A stretch of DNA of 64,000 nt from Gimesia maris (GTDB lineage: Bacteria; Planctomycetota; Planctomycetia; Planctomycetales; Planctomycetaceae): assembly GCF_008298035.1 (NCBI RefSeq), contig NZ_CP042910.1:2371001-2435000 (forward strand), in the 5' to 3' direction. Positions within the stretch are counted from its first letter, which is position 1. Each line of letters begins with the position of its first letter. A model generated the notes under the pieces. It worked only from the letters and a program-made list of their open reading frames with translations, was not told where the DNA came from and made no database searches. A program made the position numbers and the translations under genes. This document shows, in pieces, positions 27,399-36,097 of the stretch.

Positions 27399-30020
27399 AT
27401 GAAAAGGACTCACGTATTCCTGTTAGCTGCTCTGATTGCGGGGTCTGTTCTGACCCGCTCGCAAGCCAACGCAGAACTTGTTCTGGAAGTATCATCTGAG
27501 GGCTCACTCCGCTCACTCGTTGCTGCCCGCGATGAAATACGAAAACTTAAGCCGCAAGAACCAACGCGAGTTGTTTTCAAAGCAGGAACTTATCTGATCA
27601 CAGAACCTGTCGTTTTTACGTCGGAAGACTCGGGTACGGAGAAAGCACCGATTGTCTACGAGGCGGCTCCAGGAAGTCGCCCGGTTATTTCTGGCGGCAA
27701 GTCGATTACCGGCTTCAAACGGCAAGCGGATGGTACGTGGACTGCGACCGTCGATCCTGGCTGGCAATTCGAGCAACTCTGGGTCAACGGGAATCGCGCG
27801 GTACGGGCACGGGAGCCTGATGAGTTCTTCTTTTACCTGCGCTATGGCCGGGAGAAAATGGGGAAAACTGATGGTCCGAAACCGAAAGACATCGCCCGAC
27901 AGACGCTGGATGCTGATCCCGCCGATCTGGTCTCTCTTCAGAATGTTCCTGAATCCGAACGTGCGGGAGTTCAGGCGCTCTTCTTTCACAAGTGGGATAA
28001 TACGCGGAAATATCTGGACGGGTTTGACGTCAAGACGGGCAAGCTCCTGACGTCCGGTCGGCAGATGAAACAGTGGAATCCGCTGACCCGGAATACTGCC
28101 TATTTCCTGGAGAATTACCGGGCTGCACTCGATTCTCCCGGGGAATGGTATCTGGCGCCGGGAGGCAAATTACACTATGTTCCCCGCGAAGGGGAGACGC
28201 CTGAGAAGGCGGAGGTGTTTGCGCCTGTTGCTGAACAGTTACTGATCCTCAAGGGAGATCCGGCGGGTGGAAAGTTCGTCGAACATCTGACGTTTCGCGG
28301 ACTCAGTTTTCAACACACAGACTGGCGCACACCGCCACAAGGGTTCGAACCTTCCCAGGCTGCTTCGCCCATCGAAGCGGCAGTGATGATTGATGGCGGG
28401 CGTTCCATTCAGTTTGAAGATTGCGAAATCGGTCATGTCGCCACTTATGGACTCTGGTTTCGGAAAGGCTGTCGTGACAGCATTGTTACTCACTGCGATC
28501 TGCACGATCTGGGAGCCGGCGGCGTGCGCGTCGGTGAAAACCGAATTGCTGCTAAAGAAGCTGAACGGACTGGCAAGATCATGGTTGATAACAACCTGAT
28601 TCGGCACGGAGGCCGACTTTTTCCGTGTGCGGTTGGTGTGTGGATTGGTCAGTCCGGTGACAATACGGTGACTCATAACGAGATTGCCGACTTCTTTTAT
28701 ACGGGGGTCTCAGTTGGTTGGCGCTGGGGCTACAGTGACAGCCTCGCTGTTCGGAACAAGATCGAATTTAATCACATCCATCATCTCGGCTGGGGCTGGC
28801 TCAGTGACATGGGGGGCGTCTACACCCTCGGACCTTCACCCGGCACGACCGTCAGTAACAATGTGATCCACGATGTTCTTTCCTGGAGCTATGGCGGCTG
28901 GGGGCTCTATAATGACGAAGGAAGTACGGACATTGTGATGGAGAATAACCTGGTCTACCGCACCCGGTCGGGCGGTTATCACCAGCACTACGGTCGGAAT
29001 AATCTGATCCGGAATAACATCTTCGCCTTCTCGCGCGAGTACCAGGTGAAACGCAGTCGGGTGGAAGAGCATCTCTCTTTCACGTTCGAACATAACATTG
29101 TCGCTTTCAATTCCGGCGAGCTGTTTCATGGGAACTGGAAAGACAAAAATGTGAAGGTGGATCACAATCTGTATTGGCGCTCCGATGACAAGCCGATTGA
29201 TTTCCAGGGAAAAACGTTCGCAGAGTGGCAGGCTGCCGGAAAAGACCAGGGCTCGATCATTGCCAATCCTCATTTTATCGATCCGGCGAATGACAATTTC
29301 CAGCTGGCGAAAGATTCCCCCGCGTTCAAAATCGGATTTAAACCATTCGACTACGAGAAAGCGGGTCTCTATGGAGACGCGGAATGGATCGCGAAAGCGC
29401 GTGAATTGGTTTTACCCGAGATGAAAGACCCGCCGCCAACGCCTCTGTTGTCATTCGTGGAAGACTTCGAAGCAGGGGCGCTGCCGCCAAGTACCTCGGT
29501 CAGTAAAGATGAGAAGCGGGGCGGTGTCGAAGTCGTGGAAGTCAAGGGGGCACCGTCTGGTTCGCAGGCACTGAGACTGCTCGACACTCCGGGGCAGAAA
29601 CATCGCTATTACCCGATGTTTGTGGTCTCGCCACATCATAGTGAAGGTGTCAGTCGCTGTGCGTTTGCGATCAAGCTGAGTTCTGCTGCTGTCTTTCAGC
29701 ATGAGTGGCGCGATCAATCGAACCCGTATCGGATTGGTCCCACGCTCTGGGTTGAAAAAGGCAAGCTCCGTGCAGCGAACGGCAAAGAATTGATGGATTT
29801 CCCCATCGATCAATGGGTGAATCTGGAAATCACGGCACCGCTCGGTAAGCAAGCGGGCAAATGGAATCTATCGGTGACGTTACCGGGACAACAGCCACGG
29901 CATTTCAAGAATCTACGGTGTGTTAATCCCGAATGGAACACACTCGACTGGCTGGGTTTCGTCAGCCAGGGAGACACGGATGCCGAGATCTGGATCGATG
30001 ATCTGGAACTGTCGCGGTGA
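27399..30020 (+). CDS. Secreted right-handed parallel beta-helix protein
   Basis: A protein of 873 residues with a Sec signal peptide ([25 protein letters not shown]). The N-terminal part ([40 protein letters not shown]) is the usual opening of planctomycete and bacteroidete beta-helix proteins, and the middle (about 290-600) shows helix rungs such as [37 protein letters not shown] and [20 protein letters not shown]. The C-terminal about 200 residues (from about 680, [10 protein letters not shown]) look like a concanavalin-type jelly roll. Such folds occur in polysaccharide lyases and glycosidases, so a role in glycan breakdown is likely, but no specific catalytic motif was identified. The next gene starts 9 bp after its stop. 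Confidence 0.88.
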   Translation: MKRTHVFLLAALIAGSVLTRSQANAELVLEVSSEGSLRSLVAARDEIRKLKPQEPTRVVFKAGTYLITEPVVFTSEDSGTEKAPIVYEAAPGSRPVISGGKSITGFKRQADGTWTATVDPGWQFEQLWVNGNRAVRAREPDEFFFYLRYGREKMGKTDGPKPKDIARQTLDADPADLVSLQNVPESERAGVQALFFHKWDNTRKYLDGFDVKTGKLLTSGRQMKQWNPLTRNTAYFLENYRAALDSPGEWYLAPGGKLHYVPREGETPEKAEVFAPVAEQLLILKGDPAGGKFVEHLTFRGLSFQHTDWRTPPQGFEPSQAASPIEAAVMIDGGRSIQFEDCEIGHVATYGLWFRKGCRDSIVTHCDLHDLGAGGVRVGENRIAAKEAERTGKIMVDNNLIRHGGRLFPCAVGVWIGQSGDNTVTHNEIADFFYTGVSVGWRWGYSDSLAVRNKIEFNHIHHLGWGWLSDMGGVYTLGPSPGTTVSNNVIHDVLSWSYGGWGLYNDEGSTDIVMENNLVYRTRSGGYHQHYGRNNLIRNNIFAFSREYQVKRSRVEEHLSFTFEHNIVAFNSGELFHGNWKDKNVKVDHNLYWRSDDKPIDFQGKTFAEWQAAGKDQGSIIANPHFIDPANDNFQLAKDSPAFKIGFKPFDYEKAGLYGDAEWIAKARELVLPEMKDPPPTPLLSFVEDFEAGALPPSTSVSKDEKRGGVEVVEVKGAPSGSQALRLLDTPGQKHRYYPMFVVSPHHSEGVSRCAFAIKLSSAAVFQHEWRDQSNPYRIGPTLWVEKGKLRAANGKELMDFPIDQWVNLEITAPLGKQAGKWNLSVTLPGQQPRHFKNLRCVNPEWNTLDWLGFVSQGDTDAEIWIDDLELSR

Positions 30021-30029
30021 GTGTCATTG

Positions 30030-30443
30030 ATGGACCTTATTTCATTTCTAATTCGTGTAGTGTGGGCATCACCCAATACTCTCATAGGACTACTGATTGG
30101 TGGCGTGGGAATGTGTTTTGGCGGACGAGCCCGGATTCAGGGGCGGGCGATTGAGTTTTATGACGGGGGTACGAAGTGGTTTATCCAACGATTGCCTCAT
30201 GGTCAGTTTACACTCGCTTTGACATTAGGGCATACCATTCTCGGGCAGACCGATGCGTCCCTGGATATTTCGCGCGAACATGAAATGGTTCATGTCCGGC
30301 AGTATGAACGCTGGGGGCCACTATTTTTGCCCGCCTATTATCTGTCGTCTATCTATATGTGGCTGGTCGGTCGTCGGTTTTATCGCGATAATCCGTTCGA
30401 ACGCGAAGCCTATGATGCCGATGGGGGAGAGCACGATGCGTAA
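30030..30443 (+). CDS. Small membrane protein with HExxH motif
   Basis: About 137 residues from the ATG at 30030 (an in-frame GTG at 30021 abuts the previous stop and is an alternative). A hydrophobic N-terminus (LIGLLIGGVGMCFGG) and a second one around 105-122 (PLFLPAYYLSSIYMWLVG) flank a segment with REHEMVHVRQYERWG, that is HEMVH, the zinc-metalloprotease core motif, followed further on by EREAYDAD, a possible third ligand. The family is conserved but uncharacterised to my knowledge. The gene follows the beta-helix gene by 9 bp, so co-transcription is likely although a functional link is not obvious. A protease role is inference from the motif alone. Confidence 0.72.
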   Translation: MDLISFLIRVVWASPNTLIGLLIGGVGMCFGGRARIQGRAIEFYDGGTKWFIQRLPHGQFTLALTLGHTILGQTDASLDISREHEMVHVRQYERWGPLFLPAYYLSSIYMWLVGRRFYRDNPFEREAYDADGGEHDA

Positions 30444-30518
30444 CCTGGTAGCTGAACTTCCAACGGATTAATTGTGTCAGGAGTGAAACCAGAGGAAATC
30501 TCTTGCAGGTAAATTCCC

Positions 30519-31237
30519 ATGAAAGTGAAATTGAGACCACAGATGTCTGACCCCCTTGATCACAATAAAGTTGTCGTGCTGACGGGGGCCGGCATCAGTG
30601 CCGAGAGCGGGTTGCCAACGTTTCGTGATATGGGCGGGCTATGGGAGCAGTACGAAATCACCGAGGTGGCTTCACCCCAGGCCTGGGAGATGAATCCACA
30701 ACTGGTACTGGATTTTTATAATGAACGTAGAACAAAAGCGGTCGCGGCTTTACCCAATGCGGCGCATCGGGCGCTGGCGGAACTGGAGAGTCGTTACGAG
30801 GTGGTCGTGATCACGCAGAATGTGGATGACCTGCATGAGCGGGGAGGCTCCACCCAGGTAATCCACGTACATGGAGAATTGGTGAAAGCCCGCAGTACTG
30901 TTGATCCGACGCTCATCTATGAAATCGGCGGAAAGGAAATTCAGCTGGGCGATCTCTGCGAACAGGGGGCCCAGTTACGGCCACACATTGTCTGGTTTGG
31001 CGAAGCCATTCACAACTATGACATTGCGGCAAGACATGTAAAAAATGCAGGGAAAGTGCTCGTCGTGGGGACCTCGCTCTCGGTCTACCCGCCTGCCTGT
31101 TGACAAAAGCGAATCCGAGTGCGGAGAAACTGATCGTCAGCCCGGACCTGGAATCGGAGCCTGTCGCATTCCACTGGATCAAAGGGACCGCGGTGGAACA
31201 CGTGCCTCAAATTGTGAATCGCTGGCTGGAAGAATGA
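30519..31237 (+). pseudogene. Sirtuin-type NAD-dependent protein deacylase, frameshifted near the 3' end
   Basis: The first frame (30519-31103) encodes a sirtuin: VVVLTGAGISAESGLPTFRD, ITQNVDDLHERGGS, VIHVHGELVKARSTVDP, LRPHIVWFGEAIHN and VVGTSLSVYPPAC, then a stop. From 31100 another frame continues with the expected family C-terminus (LTKANPSAEKLIVSPDLE, HVPQIVNRWLEE) to a stop at 31235-31237. The family normally reads YPAAGLL at the break, so about four bases (or one) seem missing in a GCC/GGC-rich spot. It is either a real mutation, leaving a protein without its last about 45 residues, or a sequence error. The zinc Cys pairs are absent, as in a known sub-group. Sirtuins remove acyl groups from lysines using NAD+. 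Confidence 0.85.
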
Positions 31238-31284
31238 AAAAGGTATCAGCGGCAGTACCATTCGTCGTTGACACCTTTCATTCT
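31231..31284. terminator. Hairpin between convergent sirtuin and baeRF3 genes, possible bidirectional terminator
   Basis: Imperfect inverted repeat AGAATGAAAAAGGT (31231-31244) with ACCTTTCATTCT (31273-31284), a two-base bulge and a loop of about 28 bases. It covers the restored sirtuin stop and lies before the stop of the minus-strand gene ending at 31298. The position suits termination from both sides, but the loop is long. Confidence 0.4.
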
Positions 31285-31297
31285 CCCCAGACTCTGT

Positions 31298-32458
31298 TTA
31301 CCAGCGAAAACTGGCGAGTACAGAGTGTTGATCGGGCATGTCATCCGGCTGAATGACGTAAGGAGTCCCACCATGTCGGTATGTGTTCCGGATTGCCCAG
31401 TTCAGGAGCGCAATGTCGCCAGATTCCGGCTGGGCATGTGTTTGTAATAATTCGCCATCCTGAGGCAGATGCCCCCAGAGTTCTGAGCCGAGGGGAGCAA
31501 ACAGCGCCTCGACGCGTCCCTGTTCTGCTGACTGCAGAATTTCTTCCAGTTGATGAGAAATACGAGATGTTCCCATATGATTCTGAAATTTCTCTTGCGC
31601 TTTGTGCAGGGATGTCTGGAAGCTGGATTCAGCTACTGGTAATGCGAGATCTACCAGTTCTCTTGCAGAGAGCTGGTCCGGGGAAGTGGTGACTCCTTCA
31701 GGCAGAAGTTGACTCCCGTGGAAGTGTTTGCGAAACAGGCTCTGCTGTTTTTCCGCACAGACAAGTACCAGAGGAGGCGCGTTGTCTTCCAGGTACTGAT
31801 CGAATTGTCGGGCGAGAAACTGATAGTAATCCGTCAGGACTTTTTCATGTTGTTCTTTCGTCAAACCATGTCCATGTTGAACACCGGCGAATTCTCCACC
31901 ATGGCTTCCGGAAGAAGTCGTATGGTACTGTAATGATTCTTCGAGTTCGATTCCTCCCGCAAAATCATCCAGATGAGCGGGGATATTATCAGGAAGTTCT
32001 ACCTCTGTGAAATCACCATTATGATGACGAATCATCCTGACCGAATTCGGGCAGATTGCCAGCAGATCAAATCGATCATCTTCATATGCTTTATAGAATA
32101 ACGGACTGAGATAGAACGTTTCTGCAACAGACAGCATGGGGGGACATTGGTAGGGCAAGTCGTACTGCTGGAACATTTCCGGAGCCATCAGCAGGCAGAG
32201 CCCCTGAGCCGCTCCCTGTTTCCAGAAGGAAGGATCATTCTGCAGCATTCGCGCCGGTTTCAGAAACTGGGCAGCTTCCGCAGTGCCCAGACCCATTTGC
32301 TGGAGTGATGTTTCCGCTTCATCTAACCTGTTTCGCAGTTCAATGGAATCTTTTCCCAGTTCAGAGACAGCCTGATGCCGGGGTAAATATATGGAAACGC
32401 AGGGCCCTTTTTCCCATTCCGTCAGTGATTTGAGCTCATCATGTGTTAATGTCTTCAT
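31298..32458 (-). CDS. baeRF family 3 (bacterial archaeo-eukaryotic release-factor-like) protein
   Basis: About 386 residues from the ATG at 32458, which has AAGGAG 7 bases upstream; a longer frame to 32584 has no such site. Seen are the opening KGPCVSIYLPRHQ, the middle TFYLSPLFYKAYEDDRFDLLAICPNSVRMIR, PPLVLVCAEKQQSLFRKHF and the end RVEALFAPLGSELWG, DIALLNWAIRNTYRHGGTPYVI. This pattern matches the baeRF family 3 group, bacterial relatives of aRF1/eRF1 and Pelota domains proposed from comparative genomics to act on ribosomes. It sits between the sirtuin and the hydrogenase operon, divergent from the latter, which would fit a role in translation during energy stress. Biochemical function is unproven. 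Confidence 0.8.
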   Translation of the reverse strand: MKTLTHDELKSLTEWEKGPCVSIYLPRHQAVSELGKDSIELRNRLDEAETSLQQMGLGTAEAAQFLKPARMLQNDPSFWKQGAAQGLCLLMAPEMFQQYDLPYQCPPMLSVAETFYLSPLFYKAYEDDRFDLLAICPNSVRMIRHHNGDFTEVELPDNIPAHLDDFAGGIELEESLQYHTTSSGSHGGEFAGVQHGHGLTKEQHEKVLTDYYQFLARQFDQYLEDNAPPLVLVCAEKQQSLFRKHFHGSQLLPEGVTTSPDQLSARELVDLALPVAESSFQTSLHKAQEKFQNHMGTSRISHQLEEILQSAEQGRVEALFAPLGSELWGHLPQDGELLQTHAQPESGDIALLNWAIRNTYRHGGTPYVIQPDDMPDQHSVLASFRW

Positions 32459-32685
32459 CGAACGCTCCTTGTTGATTTTATTCAAATGTATCTGATTCAC
32501 GGTCGAAGGTCTGCAGGAATTACGATTTGACTGATTGACTGAAACCATTTCATGAACCCAATACGTTGCAAAAAACAGAATCATGATCTCAAATCTTCAC
32601 TGCGTAAATCATTCTAAAATCCTGTGCCTGAATAGTAATCAGGAGAGCAAGGTGATCCAGCATGGGATGATTTCGTATTTTTAGA

Positions 32686-32698
32686 TAGGGGAATCCCC
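32686..32698. promoter_or_regulatory. Candidate operator palindrome TAGGGGAATCCCC
   Basis: GGGGA-A-TCCCC is a palindrome apart from its central base, 51 bases upstream of the proposed -35 of the hydrogenase promoter. Its GGG-N4-CCC form resembles sites described for the oxygen-responsive NarL-family regulator NreC. No such regulator is in the window, so the link is a guess. Confidence 0.3.
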
Positions 32699-32748
32699 GA
32701 TGTCAGTCTGAAACAGGAATAAAGGAGTGAATCCAAAATCCAGGTCGC

Positions 32749-32777
32749 TGGACGATTCCGAACAGGCAGGCTAGAAT
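32749..32777 (+). promoter_or_regulatory. Putative sigma-70-type promoter of the hydrogenase operon
   Basis: TGGACG (32749-32754) and TAGAAT (32772-32777) are separated by 17 bases, with four and five matches to the consensus hexamers. Transcription would start near 32784, about 39 bases before the first gene of the operon. Confidence 0.35.
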
Positions 32778-32822
32778 CGAAATGTCCTGTCCACTGTTTT
32801 ACATGCTGACTGAGAGGCTGCG

Positions 32823-33326
32823 ATGGAGATTCAACAGCTGCAGGAACATCTACAACAACTCCGCTTCACTTCCGGCTTGTCAGTTGAGGAACTGCAGCAA
32901 CTGGCTGCCATCTCCCGTTTTCAGGATTTTCCCCGTAACGCGACGATCTTTACCGAAGGGACCGAGCATCGGGATCTTTATATCATTCTCAGTGGTCGCG
33001 TAGAAATATGCATGACCATTCCTGCACGTGGCTGCTTGCCTGTTTTGACATTGGAAGAAGGGGACCTGGTTGGCTGGTCGTCCATTCTCAAACAGGGAGA
33101 GATGACAGCGACCGTGGTCGCAGTAGAAGCGTCCCGCTTGATTGCTATCGATGCAGAAGCATTGGCGGTCGTCTGCGAACAGGATCATGATATCGGTTAC
33201 CAGATTATGCGACGAGTGGCTCTGGCGTTGTCTCAGAGGCTGGTTGCCAGTCGCCTGCAGGTACTCGACATGTATGCTGTTGCAGATGAAGCACATCCAC
33301 TGAAACAGGGAGACGCCAATGAGTGA
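32823..33326 (+). CDS. Cyclic-nucleotide-binding-domain protein of hydrogenase operon
   Basis: A protein of 167 residues: one cNMP-binding beta-roll (about 20-140; FPRNATIFTEGTEHRDLYIILSGRVEI, LTLEEGDLVGWSSIL, ATVVAVEASRLIAIDAEAL) and a terminal helix. The helix-turn-helix of CRP/FNR regulators is absent, so it is unlikely to bind DNA by itself. Genes of this kind often open group 3b hydrogenase operons, where they may sense a nucleotide or redox signal and act on the enzyme. Its stop overlaps the next start as ATGAGTGA, indicating coupled translation with hydB. Confidence 0.85.
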   Translation: MEIQQLQEHLQQLRFTSGLSVEELQQLAAISRFQDFPRNATIFTEGTEHRDLYIILSGRVEICMTIPARGCLPVLTLEEGDLVGWSSILKQGEMTATVVAVEASRLIAIDAEALAVVCEQDHDIGYQIMRRVALALSQRLVASRLQVLDMYAVADEAHPLKQGDANE

Positions 33327-34443
33327 ATCTGAGCAGTCGGACAATCCACAAACCTGCTTTTTACCACTGGATGAATTTGCCAGACTCTTTGATGTGCTGA
33401 TATCCCGCGGTTACGAAGTGATTGGCCCTACGATCGATCAGGAATCCATCGTCTACGGCGAGCTGTCATCGATTGATGATCTCCCGCGCGGCTGGACCGA
33501 TCATCAGGAGCCAGGCAAATACCGACTGGTGAAACGCGATGATGAGGCACTCTTTGGTTATGTGGTGGGGCCGAGTTCCTGGAAGAAGCAACTGTTTCCA
33601 CCGGTCGTCACCCTGGCGACAGCTGATCGCACGGAGGCAGGCTGGCAGTTCGAGGAAGCGGAAGAAGAAACACCCCGTTATGCATTTCTGGGTGTGCGTG
33701 CCTGTGAACTGGCTGCGATGAAAATACAGGATCGGGTTTTCACGGGGGGGCCTTATGTCGATTCGATTTATGACCAGCGTCGCAATCAGGCGCTGATTAT
33801 TGCGGTGAACTGTACGCAGGCAGCGTCAACCTGTTTTTGCACTTCCATGGAGACGGGACCTCGCTGCAAAGCAGGCTTTGATCTGGCGCTCACCGAACTG
33901 CCTGATGGCTTTCTGGTCGAGGTCGCCTCTGCCGCCGGTGCAGAGATACTGCAGGAGCTGAAAACGTTAGATGTTTTGCCTGAACAGGATTCACAGGCAC
34001 ATGCGGCGCGACAGCAGGCAGTCGACCAGATTGAACGACGATTTGACACGACGGATATTAAAGACCTGCTCATGTCCAACCTGGAACATTCCCAGTGGGA
34101 TGAGGTGGCAGAGCGATGTCTGTCCTGCACGAATTGTACGATGGTCTGTCCGACCTGTTTCTGCAGTTCGGTCGAAGAAGTCAGTGATCTGACCGGAGAT
34201 CATGTGGAACGACAGCGGGAGTGGGACTCCTGTTTTAATCTCGATTTCAGCTACATGAACGGAGGACTGGTCCGCAACAGCATTCGCAATCGTTATCGGC
34301 AGTGGTTAACACATAAACTGGCGACGTGGATTGATCAGTTCGGCACATCAGGGTGCGTTGGTTGTGGACGCTGTATCACCTGGTGTCCTGTCGGAATCGA
34401 CCTGACGCAGGAAGTGGACGCGATACGGGAATCGCAGTCATGA
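33319..34443 (+). CDS. hydB: Group 3b [NiFe] hydrogenase, beta (4Fe-4S electron-transfer) subunit
   Basis: A protein of 374 residues homologous to the beta subunit of archaeal sulfhydrogenase. The N-terminal part contains [20 protein letters not shown]; the C-terminal part has two ferredoxin-type clusters, [16 protein letters not shown] (about 271-286) and [16 protein letters not shown] (about 346-361). It carries electrons between the flavin subunit and the hydrogenase core in the cytoplasm. Gene order hydB-hydG-small-large matches the Pyrococcus furiosus hydBGDA operon. It overlaps the upstream gene by 8 bp and the downstream one by 4 bp (ATGA). Confidence 0.92.
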   Translation: MSESEQSDNPQTCFLPLDEFARLFDVLISRGYEVIGPTIDQESIVYGELSSIDDLPRGWTDHQEPGKYRLVKRDDEALFGYVVGPSSWKKQLFPPVVTLATADRTEAGWQFEEAEEETPRYAFLGVRACELAAMKIQDRVFTGGPYVDSIYDQRRNQALIIAVNCTQAASTCFCTSMETGPRCKAGFDLALTELPDGFLVEVASAAGAEILQELKTLDVLPEQDSQAHAARQQAVDQIERRFDTTDIKDLLMSNLEHSQWDEVAERCLSCTNCTMVCPTCFCSSVEEVSDLTGDHVERQREWDSCFNLDFSYMNGGLVRNSIRNRYRQWLTHKLATWIDQFGTSGCVGCGRCITWCPVGIDLTQEVDAIRESQS

Positions 34444-35306
34444 ATTCGACCGTTGGGAAACAGACTGAGAAATCCGCCAGCTTCTGGGTCTCGAAGACGG
34501 CAGTCATTCGTGAAATCACTGCCGAAGTCAGCGGGGTTGCCACTTATCAGTTGGCGCTGACAGATGCTGCAGCTGCACAGTCCTATCGTTTTGAGTCAGG
34601 TCAGTTTAACATGCTGTATCTTCCCGGTGCGGGAGAATCGGCGATTTCCATGAGCGGTGATCCTGCTGCCTGTGAGACTTTGGTTCATACCATAAGATTG
34701 GCCGGTAATGTGACGCGCGGTATTGCTGCGCTGGAAGTGGGGGATACCCTGGGTCTGCGCGGCCCTTTTGGTACGAGTTGGCCGCGCGAAGCCTGTCGGG
34801 GAAAAAATGTGATTCTGGTGGCGGGGGGAATCGGACTGCCCCCCTTGCGTCCCTTGATTTATCAACTGCTGGCGCAGCGAAAGGAGTATGGGAGTCTGCA
34901 TTTATTGTATGGCGCCCGCACACCAGAGATGCGCGTTTATACGCGGGAATATGACCGCTGGAGAGCAGGGGGACTGGAGATCAGAGAAACCGTTGATCGG
35001 TCGAGTACTGGTTGGCGCGGAAATGTGGGAGTTGTGCCTCAGTTACTGGAACGGCTCACCGGCTTTGATCCCGCACAGACGATTCTGTTGATCTGTGGTC
35101 CGGATCTGATGATGCGTTTTACCGCCCGTGCCGCGCTTCAACGGGGAATGACTGGCGAACAGATCTGGGTTTCGACCGAACGAAATATGCAGTGTGCGGT
35201 CGGTTTGTGTGGTCACTGTCAGTTGGGACCGGAATTCATCTGCAAGGATGGCCCCGTCTTTCGCTACGATCAGATTTCACCCTATTTAAAAGTGGAAGGA
35301 CTCTGA
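34440..35306 (+). CDS. hydG: Group 3b [NiFe] hydrogenase, gamma (FAD/NAD(P)-binding) subunit
   Basis: About 288 residues from the ATG at 34440, which overlaps the hydB stop (ATGA). It has a ferredoxin-reductase-type FAD domain ([25 protein letters not shown], about 44-70), an NAD(P)-binding domain ([21 protein letters not shown], about 123-145; [10 protein letters not shown]) and a C-terminal 2Fe-2S site with [12 protein letters not shown] and a later Cys (FICKDGPVF). This subunit exchanges electrons with NAD(P)H and makes the enzyme a soluble bidirectional NAD(P)-linked hydrogenase. Specificity for NADPH over NADH is known in several relatives but cannot be read here. Confidence 0.92.
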   Translation: MNSTVGKQTEKSASFWVSKTAVIREITAEVSGVATYQLALTDAAAAQSYRFESGQFNMLYLPGAGESAISMSGDPAACETLVHTIRLAGNVTRGIAALEVGDTLGLRGPFGTSWPREACRGKNVILVAGGIGLPPLRPLIYQLLAQRKEYGSLHLLYGARTPEMRVYTREYDRWRAGGLEIRETVDRSSTGWRGNVGVVPQLLERLTGFDPAQTILLICGPDLMMRFTARAALQRGMTGEQIWVSTERNMQCAVGLCGHCQLGPEFICKDGPVFRYDQISPYLKVEGL

Positions 35307-35308
35307 GC

Positions 35309-36097
35309 GTGGGAAAACCCAGACTGGCTGTTTTCAAATTTGCTTCCTGTGATGGCTGTCAGCTTTCCCTGCTGGATGCCGAGGATCAGCTGTTGTCCGT
35401 CGCGGATGCCTTAGAGATCGTTTATTTTCCCGAGGCCACCAGTCGCATGGAAGCAGGCCCGTATGATATTGCGCTGATTGAGGGATCAGTTACCACGCCT
35501 CACGATGCAACCCGGATCCAGCAGATTCGCAGAGACTCCCATTTTCTGATGACCATTGGTGCCTGTGCGACCTCTGGCGGTATTCAGGCATTGAGAAACG
35601 GGGCTGATTCTGCAGAATTCATGCGGTCAGTGTATGCCAGTCCCGGATATATCGAGGTGTTAGAACAGTCAACGCCGATCGCAGATCATGTAAAAGTTGA
35701 TTTCGAATTACGAGGCTGCCCGATCAATCAATATCAGCTGATTGAAGTCATTCAGTCTCTGTTGGCAGGACGGACGCCGCGCACTCCCGGTCATAGTGTC
35801 TGCTTGGATTGTAAACGCCGCGGCACGGTGTGTGTGACTGTGGCACAGGGAATTGCCTGCCTGGGACCTGTAACGCAGTCGGGGTGTAATGCACTCTGCC
35901 CGAGTTACAACCGGGGTTGTTACGGCTGCTTTGGACCTGCTTCGCAGATCAATCTGGTGAGCCTGACCACACAGATGGAGCAGGAGGGCGCCTCAAAGCA
36001 GGAAATTTCCAACAGCCTGCAGAATTTCAACAACAATGCGCCTGCATTTCGTGAGGAAAGCCGGCGATTGCTGGATCGGAACGGGGAGTCAGGCTGA
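35309..36097 (+). CDS. hydD: Group 3b [NiFe] hydrogenase, small subunit
   Basis: About 262 residues. The start is the GTG at 35309, 2 bases after the hydG stop, with GGAAGGA 8 bases upstream; it gives the family N-terminus VFKFASCDGCQLSLLD with the proximal-cluster Cys pair. Further cluster Cys are seen in TIGACATSGG, ELRGCPINQYQLIEVI, CLDCKRRG and GCYGCFGPA. It passes electrons from the NiFe site to hydG/hydB. Its stop overlaps the large-subunit start by one base (TGATG). The absence of a signal peptide fits a cytoplasmic enzyme. Confidence 0.93.
   Translation: MGKPRLAVFKFASCDGCQLSLLDAEDQLLSVADALEIVYFPEATSRMEAGPYDIALIEGSVTTPHDATRIQQIRRDSHFLMTIGACATSGGIQALRNGADSAEFMRSVYASPGYIEVLEQSTPIADHVKVDFELRGCPINQYQLIEVIQSLLAGRTPRTPGHSVCLDCKRRGTVCVTVAQGIACLGPVTQSGCNALCPSYNRGCYGCFGPASQINLVSLTTQMEQEGASKQEISNSLQNFNNNAPAFREESRRLLDRNGESG

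Larger units (their letters stand above)
32459..32822. promoter_or_regulatory. Divergent control region of baeRF3 and hydrogenase operon
   Basis: It spans 364 bp between divergent starts. Three elements are visible: an FNR/CRP-like site TTGATTTTATTCAA (32472-32485), a palindrome TAGGGGAATCCCC (32686-32698) and a sigma-70-like promoter toward the hydrogenase (32749-32777). No open frame of note. The same region must also carry the baeRF3 promoter, which I could not place. Confidence 0.5.

Noticed and set aside
32749..32777. Sigma-54 promoter for the hydrogenase operon
   Set aside because: No GG-N10-GC element (TGGCAC-N5-TTGCA type) was found in 32459-32822; a sigma-70-like pair fits better.
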